A model generated the notes under the pieces. It worked only from the letters and a program-made list of their open reading frames with translations. It was not told the DNA's origin and ran no database searches. Shown piece after piece: positions 1-8,973 of a stretch of 64,000 nt of DNA (the first letter of the stretch is position 1; every line of letters starts with the position of its first letter). This DNA is from an uncultured Bacteroidota bacterium (GTDB lineage: Bacteria > Bacteroidota > Bacteroidia > Chitinophagales > Chitinophagaceae): positions 27,446-91,445 of the forward strand of contig CAJADG010000032.1 of NCBI GenBank assembly GCA_903938445.1, given 5' to 3'. Both the position numbers and the translations under genes were made by a program.

Positions 1-3000
1 ACAACTATGCTTGGTCTGGTTCTGGTAGTTTTAGTGCTAGTACCAAGGACTTAAATGGTTTAATTGCTGGTACTTATTCTACAACCGTTACAGATGCAAA
101 CGGCTGTACAGCAGTATTGCCCTCTACCATTGTAGTATCTGCACCAACGGCAATTACTTTAGCAACTCCAACAATTACCAATATTAATTGTTTCGGACAA
201 ACTACTGGAGCTATTACATTGTCTGTTTCTGGTGGTACAGGTTCATTAACTTATTTGTGGGCTGATGGTTTAACTACACAAAATAGAACAGCATTAAAAG
301 CGGGTAATTATAATGTTGCTATTACTGATATCAATGGATGTAATATTAACTCAGGAACAATAAATATTACACAACCATCGGCTGATTTAAATTTAACAAT
401 TGCGCCATCTAATATTAATTGTAATGGTAGTTCAAATGGCTCCATTGATGCAACATTACTAGGAGGTACTTCGCCTTATTCTTATCAATGGACAAAAACT
501 GGTGATGGTACTTTTAATAAAACGACTCAAGATTTGAGCTTATTAAATGTTGGTACTTATAATTTAGTGGCCACTGACGCTAATAATTGTACTGTATCAG
601 GTTCAGTAGTCATTAATCAACCTTCTGCAATTTCTTTAAGCATGACAAATACCAATTTATCATGTAATGGATCTGCAGATGGAAGTATTACTTTAACGGC
701 TACTGGCGGTACCGCTCCATTTACTTATGCATGGACAGGACCTAATTCTTTTACTGCTACCACAAAAAATATAAGCAGTTTATCTCCTGGTATTTATACC
801 GTTACTGTTACAGATGCCAATGGTTGTACTGCTACTTTAATTTCAGCTGCAATAACGCAACCTGCAGCAGTCACAGTTGCCGCTAGTATTATAGGTAATG
901 TAAATTGTTATAATGGTGCTGATGGAAGTATTTCTGCCTTAGCATCTGGTGGAACGGCTCCATTTACATATAGTTGGTCTAATGGTTCAATAGGTGCTGC
1001 TCAATCAAGCTTAGCTGCAGGTATTTATAAAGTAATTGTGGTAGATGCCAATGGTTGTACTGCGAAAGATTCTTTAACAATTACACAACCTTCACAACCT
1101 ATTAAATTGTATGGTACAGTAACTGATACACGTGCTTGTGCAGGAACTCCTTCAGGTAAAATTGATGTTACTGTTGAAAATGCAACAGGTACTTTAACTT
1201 ATGCATGGACTGGCCCAACTACTATTGGTAATATTAAATCTCCAACGGGCTTAGCTGCTGGTGATTATGCATTAACAGTTTCAAATGCTTTAGGATGTAC
1301 AGCAACTCTTAATAAAACAGTGGGTACCTCTGCCATATTAGTTGCATCTGTTTCCACTGTAGATAAAACATGTGCTATAAATCCAGATGGTTCCGCATAC
1401 GCTGTAGCAACAGGCGGTGTAGCACCTTATAAATATGCATGGGCTTCCGGTGATACAACTCAAAAGATTAAAGGATTAAATGTTGGCACATTCACTGTAA
1501 ATGTTACTGATGCCAATGGTTGTCAATCAAGTGCATCTGGCACAGTTGGTTCTCCAGTTTGTGATGTTCCTATTGCAGTTCCGGATTTTTATGTTGCTAC
1601 AAATGGTGGTACAATCAGTAATACCATTTCAACAAATGACGTAGATACTTTATTTGCTGCAGCGGATCTTAACTATCAATTATTAAGTGTTCCATCTACC
1701 GAACAAGGAACCATTACTGCTAATTTAGACGGTAGTTTTGTTTTCACGCCAACTCCTTTATATAACGGTAAGGTTCAAATGACTTATTTGCTTACTAATC
1801 CACTAGGTTTAAGTTCAAGAACGACCATTAATATTTATGTTGCACATATTACGATTACAGATACCGTTGTAAATTCTGATTGTACAAAAGGAGGATCTAT
1901 TAACTTAGCACCTTCGGGTGGATTCCCTGGATATAAATATGCTTGGACAGGCCCAGGTAATTTTGTTTCTACAAGTCAAAATGTAAGTGCTTTGTCACCT
2001 GGTACATATCAGGTTTCTATCACTGACTCGGTAGGGGCTAATGTTACTCAATCATATGTTATCACAGATAATTGTGCTCCAGGAATATCTTCGATCTATT
2101 TAAGTGGTACCAATTCATTTACCTATAATGCTTCTGCACAAGCTCCTCAAACGTATACAGCACACGGATCAACAGGTGCAGTAACAATAGTTTATTCAGG
2201 AGTGGGTTCAACTACATATGCTACTAGTACTACTAAGCCAAAACTTCCTGGTAAATATAAAGCGGTCGCTACATTAGCTGCTGATGCCAATAATGCAAGT
2301 GCCACTTCGGTTGATTTTGAATTTACTATTGATAAAGCTCCTTTAACAGTTTCGGCTGGTAATCAAACAGTATATTTTGGTGATCCAATTACTACCATTT
2401 TAAAAGCGGGTACTTTTTCAATTACTGGATTTGTGGGTACAGATGATGTTTCAGTTATTTCTGGAACAGTTTCTTATACTACTAATTATACAACTACAAC
2501 CAATGTGTCTGCAACAGGTATTACGATAACTCCTGTTGTAACTGGTTTGTCTGCTTTGAATTATTCTTTCTTACCAGCTAGTGGTATTATAACCATTAAA
2601 TCAGCTTCTACTGCAAGGCCATTGCCTCCAACAGTAAATAATGCTAATTATATTTTTGGTAGTACTACCATACCTAAAAAATTAAGTAGTCTGGTAGTTT
2701 CAAAACCTATCGGTGCAGTACCTGCTTGGTGTAATGTGGATTCTTCAACCTGTGATACGGTTGCCCCAGCTATGCCAATTATTATTGGTAAATACATTTA
2801 TGCACTTAAATCATTAGATACTACCAATGGTTTATTGAGTGCAACTTATACATACGATACAGTAATTATCAGACCTAATATTCCAACGGTAAAAGATTCT
2901 ACATATGTTTTAGGATTACTTACAAATCCTGCAAACATTTCATTACAAGTAACAGGAATGACAGGTAATACTATTAATTACTTTATTACTTCAGTGAAAC

Positions 3001-3851
3001 AATCGACTGTTCCAAAATTACCAACTGCAGTTGGTGTATTTAGATATACTGCTTCGCAAATTGTTAATGCAATAGAAAGTGATACAGTTGGTTTTAATGT
3101 AACCATGCTTAATGTTAATGACTTAATTCATTTAAGAAAAATAGTAGATACTGGAGTTTTACAATCTAATTCTACCTTTAATTATCCATTTACTTTAGTG
3201 GTAACCAATTTGACAAAATATCCTTTCACAAATATTATCGTGACAGATAATTTACATAATTCAGTTCCTATCACAAGTGACTTTAGTATTGTAAAAAATA
3301 GTGCAAATGGTGGTTTAATAGCTAACCCATTATTTAATGGAAGTAATGATATAAATGTAACAAATAACACAAGCACGCTTGCTCCATTTGCTAAGGATAC
3401 TGCTAAGTTTACGCTTAATTTGATTCCTAAAGGTTATAATGGTTCATTAAATAACATTGCATATGTAAAAGCAGATACTAAATGGGGAACCATTACGATG
3501 CAGTCATCTAGTGAAACAAAAGCAAATGAAACCACTAAGAGTCCTACCACTTATTTAGTAAAAGATTTAAAAATTTATATACCAGAAGGTTTCTCTCCAA
3601 ACCATGATGGTGTCAATGATAAGTTCGTCATTATAAAACCTTACAATATTACTTTAGACTTAGAAGTGTTTAATAGATGGGGTAATGTAGTTTACAAGAA
3701 CAGTAGCTATAATAATGAATGGGACGGTAAAGGAACCGGCAATTTCATAGGACAAGATTTAATTGATGGAGGATATTATTATTCACTTAGGGCAGTGGAT
3801 GATAAAGGAAAAGTTGAAGTGTTTAAAGGATTTATAATTATTCAGAGATAG
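1..3851 (+). CDS. Giant SprB-repeat adhesin with T9SS type B sorting domain, 5'-truncated by the window
   Basis: The frame is open from base 3, so the gene begins left of the window; about 1,283 residues are visible. Seven SprB-type modules of roughly 80-85 residues run in tandem up to about base 1560. Each follows the pattern C-x-G...GSI...GG..P(Y/F)xYxW...GxYxVxVxDANGC. A cadherin-like segment (VPIAVPDFY...) follows, then an eighth SprB-like module, an MBG-like segment (about 2090-2600) and a DUF11-like segment (about 3115-3480). The C-terminus is a gliding-motility/CHU_C type B sorting domain: IPEGFSPNHDGVNDKF, then FNRWGNVVY and a final GFIIIQR. Proteins of this family are exported by the T9SS and act as cell-surface adhesins, in some species in gliding. 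The stop TAG directly abuts the ATG of the PorP/SprF gene, as in other sprB-sprF loci. Whether this organism glides cannot be told from the window. Confidence 0.93.
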   Translation, partial: NYAWSGSGSFSASTKDLNGLIAGTYSTTVTDANGCTAVLPSTIVVSAPTAITLATPTITNINCFGQTTGAITLSVSGGTGSLTYLWADGLTTQNRTALKAGNYNVAITDINGCNINSGTINITQPSADLNLTIAPSNINCNGSSNGSIDATLLGGTSPYSYQWTKTGDGTFNKTTQDLSLLNVGTYNLVATDANNCTVSGSVVINQPSAISLSMTNTNLSCNGSADGSITLTATGGTAPFTYAWTGPNSFTATTKNISSLSPGIYTVTVTDANGCTATLISAAITQPAAVTVAASIIGNVNCYNGADGSISALASGGTAPFTYSWSNGSIGAAQSSLAAGIYKVIVVDANGCTAKDSLTITQPSQPIKLYGTVTDTRACAGTPSGKIDVTVENATGTLTYAWTGPTTIGNIKSPTGLAAGDYALTVSNALGCTATLNKTVGTSAILVASVSTVDKTCAINPDGSAYAVATGGVAPYKYAWASGDTTQKIKGLNVGTFTVNVTDANGCQSSASGTVGSPVCDVPIAVPDFYVATNGGTISNTISTNDVDTLFAAADLNYQLLSVPSTEQGTITANLDGSFVFTPTPLYNGKVQMTYLLTNPLGLSSRTTINIYVAHITITDTVVNSDCTKGGSINLAPSGGFPGYKYAWTGPGNFVSTSQNVSALSPGTYQVSITDSVGANVTQSYVITDNCAPGISSIYLSGTNSFTYNASAQAPQTYTAHGSTGAVTIVYSGVGSTTYATSTTKPKLPGKYKAVATLAADANNASATSVDFEFTIDKAPLTVSAGNQTVYFGDPITTILKAGTFSITGFVGTDDVSVISGTVSYTTNYTTTTNVSATGITITPVVTGLSALNYSFLPASGIITIKSASTARPLPPTVNNANYIFGSTTIPKKLSSLVVSKPIGAVPAWCNVDSSTCDTVAPAMPIIIGKYIYALKSLDTTNGLLSATYTYDTVIIRPNIPTVKDSTYVLGLLTNPANISLQVTGMTGNTINYFITSVKQSTVPKLPTAVGVFRYTASQIVNAIESDTVGFNVTMLNVNDLIHLRKIVDTGVLQSNSTFNYPFTLVVTNLTKYPFTNIIVTDNLHNSVPITSDFSIVKNSANGGLIANPLFNGSNDINVTNNTSTLAPFAKDTAKFTLNLIPKGYNGSLNNIAYVKADTKWGTITMQSSSETKANETTKSPTTYLVKDLKIYIPEGFSPNHDGVNDKFVIIKPYNITLDLEVFNRWGNVVYKNSSYNNEWDGKGTGNFIGQDLIDGGYYYSLRAVDDKGKVEVFKGFIIIQR

Positions 3852-4775
3852 ATGAAAAGATATATTTATATACTAATAATGTTGTTTTTAGTTCTTTCAA
3901 AAGAAAAGAGCTACGGGCAGTCAATGCCTATGTATTCACAATACATGTACAACATGACCAATATTAATCCGGCTTATGCTGGTAATAGGGGTGTTCCAAG
4001 TGTGGCCTTTATTTGGAGAGAACAATGGGCTGGTTTACCTGGGGCTCCTTCTACCAAGTCAATTACCTTAGATTTACCATCTGAAAATAAAAAAGTAGGT
4101 TTTGGTATTCAATTGTTTGATGATAGATACGTTAATGTTATTCGAAGAACAGGTGTTAATTTGTATTATAATTTAAAAATACCTGTATCAGACCATGGTG
4201 TACTTAGTTTAGGTTTAAAAGGCGGTTTTTATAATGACCTTAAAACTTTAACTAATGTAGATTTAGGACTTATTAATGCATATGATGCAGCATACGCAAC
4301 CAATTTTAATAAAATTGTTCCTTTGGCGGGGGCTGGTATATATTACAATGACGATCATTTTTATGCAGGATTTTCTGCTCCCGATGTAATTACCTTTTCT
4401 AAAGTTCAAAGCTATAAATCCGACTCAAGTTTATATCAAGTAAATGAGTTGCATTACTTTTTTACAACAGGATATTCTTTCGATATAAATGAGGATGTAC
4501 AACTTAAGCCTTCCTTATTATTAAAAATGGTTAGTGGTGCTCCTTTCCAAACTGATTTTAATTTGAATTTATGGTTAAAGAATACAGTTGGTGTTGGTGC
4601 TTCTTACAGAACCGGAGAGTCTGTTTTAGGAATGGCCGAAGTACAAGTGAGTCCTCAGTTTAGAGTAGGCTATGCCTATGATATGCCATTCAAAACTCCT
4701 AATACAAGTGAATTGTTTATGAGACTTGAATTTGGGCATCTTTTCCCTAATACTAAAAACTACAAGATTTACTAG
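3852..4775 (+). CDS. PorP/SprF family T9SS outer-membrane protein
   Basis: 307 residues with an N-terminal signal peptide ending near SYGQ. The mature start reads MPMYSQYMYNMTNINPAYAG, the hallmark opening of the PorP/SprF family. The rest is alternating beta-strand sequence (for example LSLGLKGGFYND and FYAGFSAPDVI) and ends FGHLFPNTKNYKIY. SprF-type proteins are outer-membrane barrels needed for secretion or surface anchoring of the type B-tailed adhesin encoded beside them. The start codon immediately follows the adhesin stop codon, and the next gene begins 2 bp after this stop, so the three genes look like one transcript. Recognition is firm; the pairing with this particular adhesin is inferred from adjacency. 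Confidence 0.93.
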   Translation: MKRYIYILIMLFLVLSKEKSYGQSMPMYSQYMYNMTNINPAYAGNRGVPSVAFIWREQWAGLPGAPSTKSITLDLPSENKKVGFGIQLFDDRYVNVIRRTGVNLYYNLKIPVSDHGVLSLGLKGGFYNDLKTLTNVDLGLINAYDAAYATNFNKIVPLAGAGIYYNDDHFYAGFSAPDVITFSKVQSYKSDSSLYQVNELHYFFTTGYSFDINEDVQLKPSLLLKMVSGAPFQTDFNLNLWLKNTVGVGASYRTGESVLGMAEVQVSPQFRVGYAYDMPFKTPNTSELFMRLEFGHLFPNTKNYKIY

Positions 4776-4777
4776 GT

Positions 4778-7573
4778 ATGAATAATCAAAAAATCAAAGC
4801 TGCTATATTTTGGGTTTTAGTAATTTCAATTGCTAGCACTAATTACTTATTTGCACAAACTAATTCTAATCAACTTTTAGTAAGGGATTCTTTAGATTAT
4901 AAAGACAATAAAATTACTATTAATACAACTCAAAATGAGTTTAGCCCAATTCCATATAAAGGGGGATTATTATACATTTCAAAAAAATCTGCAATTGGTA
5001 AAGGCAATTTGTATAATCGAGTGTATTGGACTGCCAATCCCAAGTTTAAAATCAGTGACAGTTTAAATAATATAGATAGTTCAAAATTCATCAAACTTAG
5101 TAAATTCGAAAAGTCTGATGATTTTACTGCTCCAACAAGTAACGATAATGATATTCTAGTAAATTATACAAGAATTAAAAATAAATTCAATAATGTTGAA
5201 CAGGAGTTTATAGGTTTTTCATCTGAACAAGCTTTTGCATATGATGATAGTGCCAAACTAATTGTATATGCCAAAAAGAGAAAAATGATATTGGGTGGAA
5301 TTGCACATTGGGAACTTTGGCAAGCAAATTTGATACTTGGAAAATTAAAAAATAAACATAGAATCAATTTTGACGATAATGCTGCTGATTATTTGTATCC
5401 ATTTATTGATCATAATGATGGCAAATTATATTTTGCTAGTAATAAAAAAGACGGAAAAGGTGGTTATGATTTATACTATGTAAATAAAGATGGTAATAAT
5501 TTCGGTACGCATCCTATCGCCTTGAATGAAATTAATTCCATAAATGATGATATCGCAATTTTTAAAAATGCGGATGTTATTTATTTTAGTTCCAATAGAG
5601 TTGGCGGATTAGGTGGATTTGATATTTATAACTATGATCAAAATAAAACGGTTACTAATTTAGGTTATCCATTAAATACTTCGCAAGATGAGGTTAGTCT
5701 TCAAAAAATTAATAATGATTATTATTTAACTACAAATCGGAACGGAAATTTCGACATATTTAGTGCTAATTATTTACCAGTAAAATATAACATTAATGGT
5801 TTATTGTTATATAAGAGTGATAGTACGATTGCCCCTAATCATAAAATGTATTATAAAGATGCGGATACGGGCTTAACTATTGATACTTTATTTTCAGACA
5901 ACAATGCTAAATATTCATTTACAGGAAAGCCTAATAGAAATTACATTTTTACAACTTTAAATGGGGATAGTATAATTGAATATTATTCAATTATAACAAA
6001 TGCAAATCAAAAAACCTTTGATTATATAACTACAATTGGAGGTAGAAGTCCTAAACAAAAAGCGGATTCTATTCAAGCATTATTGGCTGCCTTAGAAAAG
6101 AGAAGACTTGATAGTATTGACGCAACAGGAATTACTACCAAGTTTGTTGTTCATTTTGGATTTAATAAATATAATATTGAAAATAAAGAAAAGTATGTAT
6201 TAGATTATTTATTGACAAAGCTGAAAAATTTACCTAATACTTACATTGCAATTGGAGCATTTACCGATTGTATTGGATCTGATAAATACAATTATAATCT
6301 ATCTGTAAATAGAGCTAAGTCAGTATATCATTATTTGGTTAGTCATGGTTTAAATAAGAAGCAAATATTGACAAATGGTTATGCAAACAAATTTAACATT
6401 ACTCCATGTATAACTAAGTCTTCTAAAAATAATATTAAAGCTCAAAGTGATAACCGTCGTGCTGAGGTAGTTTTAAGTAATGAGAAAAATCAAAATTGGG
6501 AAAGTTTAGAAAAGGCTAGAGGATCTAATTACTATAAGATTTTTAATGCAAGCTCTAAAGTTGCTACCACAATTGTATCTGAAAAGACAGTTGTACTTCT
6601 TGTTAAGGATACCATTCAAAATGTTTTACCTAAACTTATCATTAAGAAAGATACAATTGTAAAACCAGTAATAGTTGCTAAACCAACATTTAAAAAAGAT
6701 ACTATTGCGATAAAGGATACGATTGTAAAAAAGGTTGTTGTAACTAAACCAATCATCAAGAAAGATACAGTTGTTAAATCAGTTATAGTCGCTAAACCAA
6801 CAGTTAAGAAAGATACTATTGCGAAAAAGGATACAATTGTAAACAAGGTTGTGGTCACTAAACCAATTATCAAGAAAGATACAGTTGTAAAACCAGTTAT
6901 AGTTGCTAAATCAATCGTTAAAAAAGATACTATTGCGAAAAAGGATACAATTGTAAACAAGGTTGTGGCAACTAAACCAATAATCAAGAAAGATACTATT
7001 ATCAAGAAAGAAAATATTGTTAAGAAAGATACAGTTGTTAAATCAGTTATAGTCGCTAAACCAGCGGTTAAAAAAGATTCAATTGTAAGTGCGCCAATAA
7101 TGGTAACTCAGGCTAAACAAGCTACTAATGTAGATTTAACTAAAGAAGAGATTATTAAAGCATTGGATTCTTTAGCAAAGCTTAAAATTGAACAAGAAAG
7201 AATTGTTGCTTATTTAACTTTAAGAATTAACAATAAACCAATCGATATTTATGTAAATTCTGATAGTGTAACAATTGAATTATATGATAATGGAGTACAT
7301 GATAAGGATTCTGTATCAGTTATCTATAATAACAGAATTGTAGTGGATAGACAAGAACTTAAAGTGAATCAACCCATTAAATTCAAGTTGAAAGTGGACG
7401 CTAACATGAAAAATAATGAAATGGTAATGGTTGCTGAAAATCTTGGAACGGAACCACCCAATACTGCAGTAATGTTTATTACAGAAAAATCAGGCAAACG
7501 ACAACAAGTAATTTTAAATACGGATATGACTCATAACGGAGTTGTATACTTTATACGAATTGGGAAACAATAA
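4778..7573 (+). CDS. OmpA-family PD40 beta-propeller protein with a 38-residue tandem repeat (T9SS-associated)
   Basis: 931 residues. A signal peptide (residues 1-27, ending YLFAQ) has no lipobox cysteine. Residues about 80-330 carry PD40/WD40-like repeats (YFASNKKDGKGGYDLY; YFSSNRVGGLGGFDIY). Residues about 335-415 resemble a carboxypeptidase-regulatory-like domain. Residues about 455-570 are an OmpA C-terminal peptidoglycan-binding domain with the TDxxGS...N..LSxxRAxxV pattern and a final NRRAEVVL. Then comes a Lys/Val/Asp/Thr-rich segment (about 620-770) with 38-residue repeats, and a C-terminal region of about 150 residues that I do not recognise. PorE of the T9SS has a related propeller-plus-OmpA design, but the TPR part is missing here. 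Position after the SprF-type gene suggests it ties the secretion/adhesin machinery to peptidoglycan. Confidence 0.9.
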   Translation: MNNQKIKAAIFWVLVISIASTNYLFAQTNSNQLLVRDSLDYKDNKITINTTQNEFSPIPYKGGLLYISKKSAIGKGNLYNRVYWTANPKFKISDSLNNIDSSKFIKLSKFEKSDDFTAPTSNDNDILVNYTRIKNKFNNVEQEFIGFSSEQAFAYDDSAKLIVYAKKRKMILGGIAHWELWQANLILGKLKNKHRINFDDNAADYLYPFIDHNDGKLYFASNKKDGKGGYDLYYVNKDGNNFGTHPIALNEINSINDDIAIFKNADVIYFSSNRVGGLGGFDIYNYDQNKTVTNLGYPLNTSQDEVSLQKINNDYYLTTNRNGNFDIFSANYLPVKYNINGLLLYKSDSTIAPNHKMYYKDADTGLTIDTLFSDNNAKYSFTGKPNRNYIFTTLNGDSIIEYYSIITNANQKTFDYITTIGGRSPKQKADSIQALLAALEKRRLDSIDATGITTKFVVHFGFNKYNIENKEKYVLDYLLTKLKNLPNTYIAIGAFTDCIGSDKYNYNLSVNRAKSVYHYLVSHGLNKKQILTNGYANKFNITPCITKSSKNNIKAQSDNRRAEVVLSNEKNQNWESLEKARGSNYYKIFNASSKVATTIVSEKTVVLLVKDTIQNVLPKLIIKKDTIVKPVIVAKPTFKKDTIAIKDTIVKKVVVTKPIIKKDTVVKSVIVAKPTVKKDTIAKKDTIVNKVVVTKPIIKKDTVVKPVIVAKSIVKKDTIAKKDTIVNKVVATKPIIKKDTIIKKENIVKKDTVVKSVIVAKPAVKKDSIVSAPIMVTQAKQATNVDLTKEEIIKALDSLAKLKIEQERIVAYLTLRINNKPIDIYVNSDSVTIELYDNGVHDKDSVSVIYNNRIVVDRQELKVNQPIKFKLKVDANMKNNEMVMVAENLGTEPPNTAVMFITEKSGKRQQVILNTDMTHNGVVYFIRIGKQ
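6641..7076 (+). repeat. In-frame 114-bp tandem repeat encoding a 38-residue KKDT(I/V)V unit
   Basis: The core aaagatac recurs at 6647 (first copy reads aaagataca), 6761, 6875 and 6989, exactly 114 bp apart, giving almost four copies. Each unit encodes variants of IIKKDTVVKxVIVAKP followed by VKKDTIAKKDTIVxKVVVTK. The last copy diverges (KKDTIIKKENIVKKDTVV). The period is a multiple of three and the units differ mainly by point changes, so the array can expand or contract without frameshift. Confidence 0.9.
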
Positions 7574-7601
7574 GTTTAATTAAATATAAAAGTTTGATAA
7601 C

Positions 7602-7632
7602 AAAAAAGCCTCCAGTTATTGGGGGCTTTTTT
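7602..7632 (+). terminator. Rho-independent terminator after the T9SS locus
   Basis: The stem gcctcc/gggggc (one G-U pair) has a 7-nt loop, is preceded by six A and followed by seven T. It lies 28 bp after the stop of the OmpA-family gene. Confidence 0.85.
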
Positions 7633-7662
7633 TGGACTGTGCATGTATATGTTGTACTTTCG
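7631..7662 (+). promoter_or_regulatory. Bacteroidota-type promoter for the J-domain gene
   Basis: A TTTG (-33) at 7631-7634 is separated by 20 bp from TACTTTCG (-7, consensus TAnnTTTG) at 7655-7662. The ATG follows at 7682. The -33 element overlaps the T-tract of the upstream terminator. Confidence 0.65.
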
Positions 7663-7681
7663 CGCCTTATAATATTTGAAA

Positions 7682-8131
7682 ATGAAGCGTATTGAAAGGC
7701 ATAGAGCCATTTTAGGGGTTGATGATAAAGCTACTTTAAGTGATTTAAAGAAAGTTTATCGTAAAATTATGATGGAGTGGCATCCTGACAAGTTTCAAGA
7801 CAGTGAAGAGTCTAAAAAAATGGCTGAAGAGAAGTCGACAAAACTAATTGCTTCTTACCACTTTTTAGTAAGTGTACATCCCGAAACGCATGCAGCTACC
7901 ATTACAGAATATACAGCAACCATTTCAGAAGCTAGCATTCATGATTTTGAATATAAATCTGAAATATTACGTGTAGTATTCTCAGATGGTAATGAATATG
8001 AATATTATGGAGTGCCTAAAGCAATTTATGTGAAGTTGGTGAATGCTGATACTCCAGATAGATTTGCACGTAGACACATTTATGAAAATTATTTATACCG
8101 TAGTACCAGTAAGATTGTTGGAGGTGAGTAA
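7682..8131 (+). CDS. J-domain protein with C-terminal KTSC domain
   Basis: 149 residues from ATG 7682; a TTG two codons upstream is possible but less likely, given the promoter placement. Residues 5-55 form a J domain with the HPD tripeptide at 34-36 (EWHPDKF), the residues that stimulate Hsp70 ATPase. Residues about 80-145 match the KTSC domain pattern: LRVVFSDGNEYEYYGVP, then RFARRHIYENYLYR. There is no Gly/Phe or zinc-finger region, so this is a class C (type III) J protein. The function of the KTSC part is not established, though it is also found at the end of some lysyl-tRNA synthetases. The gene is monocistronic between its own promoter and a convergent amidase gene. Confidence 0.85.
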   Translation: MKRIERHRAILGVDDKATLSDLKKVYRKIMMEWHPDKFQDSEESKKMAEEKSTKLIASYHFLVSVHPETHAATITEYTATISEASIHDFEYKSEILRVVFSDGNEYEYYGVPKAIYVKLVNADTPDRFARRHIYENYLYRSTSKIVGGE

Positions 8132-8145
8132 AAATTAATGTTAGT

Positions 8146-8820
8146 CTAAGGTTTTGATTTTAAATGTAAATCCTTGGTTAATGCTCTTACTCTTTCCATG
8201 AAATCTTTTCCTGGGTCATTCTTGATCGTTATATATTTTGGATCCGTTTCCTTCCAGATATTTGAATGTCTAAATTTTAAATATTCTTCATGGCCAATAA
8301 GGTATTCCATTTTATACTTTGCACTCAAGTAACGAACTAATTTTGCATTTGAAATGACCTGTGCTTCTGTTAGTGGCTCTTTTTCACTTCCTATATTTTC
8401 AACTCCAATGGCACAGTAATTTAAACCAATCACATGCCTAGCAAATAGGGTGTCTGGTATAAGTTGATAAATGCTCCCCTCTCTATCAATTAAATAGTGT
8501 GATCCAACATTCAAGGCACTTACTTTTTTATTTATTTGTCTACTTTCCTCAATAGTAGGGGCGTTAAAATAGGCATGTATCGTTTGAATAGTTCCAAAAC
8601 CAGTAAAATGTAATACAATCATTTTTGGATGAATAGTCGGGCTAGATGTATTAATTCCGTGTCTTGTTTTTAAATATTCAATACTTAAATCAATTCTTTC
8701 CTTTGAATAATTGATGGGTAGTTGAATGATATGGATAGAGGTATCATTTTGGGCTGAACCGCTTATTGAAATTAAGGTTGCTAGAATTATTGTAAAAAAT
8801 ATGGAGTGAATTGTTTTCAT
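8146..8820 (-). CDS. N-acetylmuramoyl-L-alanine amidase, Amidase_2/PGRP type, exported
   Basis: 224 residues with a signal peptide (about 1-23, ending GSAQ). The Amidase_2 fold spans about residues 60-215. Visible motifs are MIVLHFTG (first zinc-ligand His), SHYLIDREGSIYQLIPD, HVIGLNYCAIGVENIG, LIGHEEY (second His) and DPGKDF near the end (Asp ligand position). It is expected to cleave the amide bond between MurNAc and the stem peptide in the periplasm, in recycling or remodelling. It converges with the J-domain gene 14 bp away and has no operon partner. Confidence 0.9.
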   Translation of the reverse strand: MKTIHSIFFTIILATLISISGSAQNDTSIHIIQLPINYSKERIDLSIEYLKTRHGINTSSPTIHPKMIVLHFTGFGTIQTIHAYFNAPTIEESRQINKKVSALNVGSHYLIDREGSIYQLIPDTLFARHVIGLNYCAIGVENIGSEKEPLTEAQVISNAKLVRYLSAKYKMEYLIGHEEYLKFRHSNIWKETDPKYITIKNDPGKDFMERVRALTKDLHLKSKP

Positions 8821-8861
8821 ATTATTAAGGTAGGGATTTTTTTAGTGTACCCAAACCCTTT

Positions 8862-8950
8862 CAACAAATCACTTCGTGCTTTGTTGGGTTTTTTGCTTCT
8901 GATCTGTTTACAAAAGCAAGCTTTTGACACAGCTTCGAAACAAAAAACCC
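8862..8950. repeat. Nested inverted repeats downstream of tRNA-Leu
   Basis: Three palindromes are visible. CAACAAA (8862-8868) pairs with TTTGTTG (8880-8886) around a cttcg-containing loop. GGGTTTTTTG (8886-8895) pairs with CAAAAAACCC (8941-8950). Inside that, CAAAAGC (8911-8917) pairs with GCTTTTG (8920-8926). The outer repeat shares bases with the tRNA terminator. A comparable arrangement follows tRNA-Arg. The stretch encodes no protein I can support. Confidence 0.6.
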
Positions 8951-8969
8951 CGTCACTTTCGTGACAGGG
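8942..8969 (-). terminator. Rho-independent terminator of tRNA-Leu
   Basis: Read on the minus strand: CCCTGTCAC, a GAAA tetraloop, GTGACGGGG, then six T. It starts a few bases after the tRNA 3' end. The TGTCACGAAAGTGAC core is identical to the tRNA-Arg terminator. Confidence 0.85.
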
Positions 8970-8973
8970 TTTG

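Noticed and set aside
6616..7005. Antisense open frame of 129 residues across the OmpA-protein repeat
   Set aside because: It is a mirror of the 114-bp repeat; its repeated Ile/Val/Thr sequence is imposed by the coding strand.
6641..7076. The repeat array as a CRISPR
   Set aside because: Repeats are contiguous, in-frame, of 114-bp period with no unique spacers, and lie inside a coding sequence.
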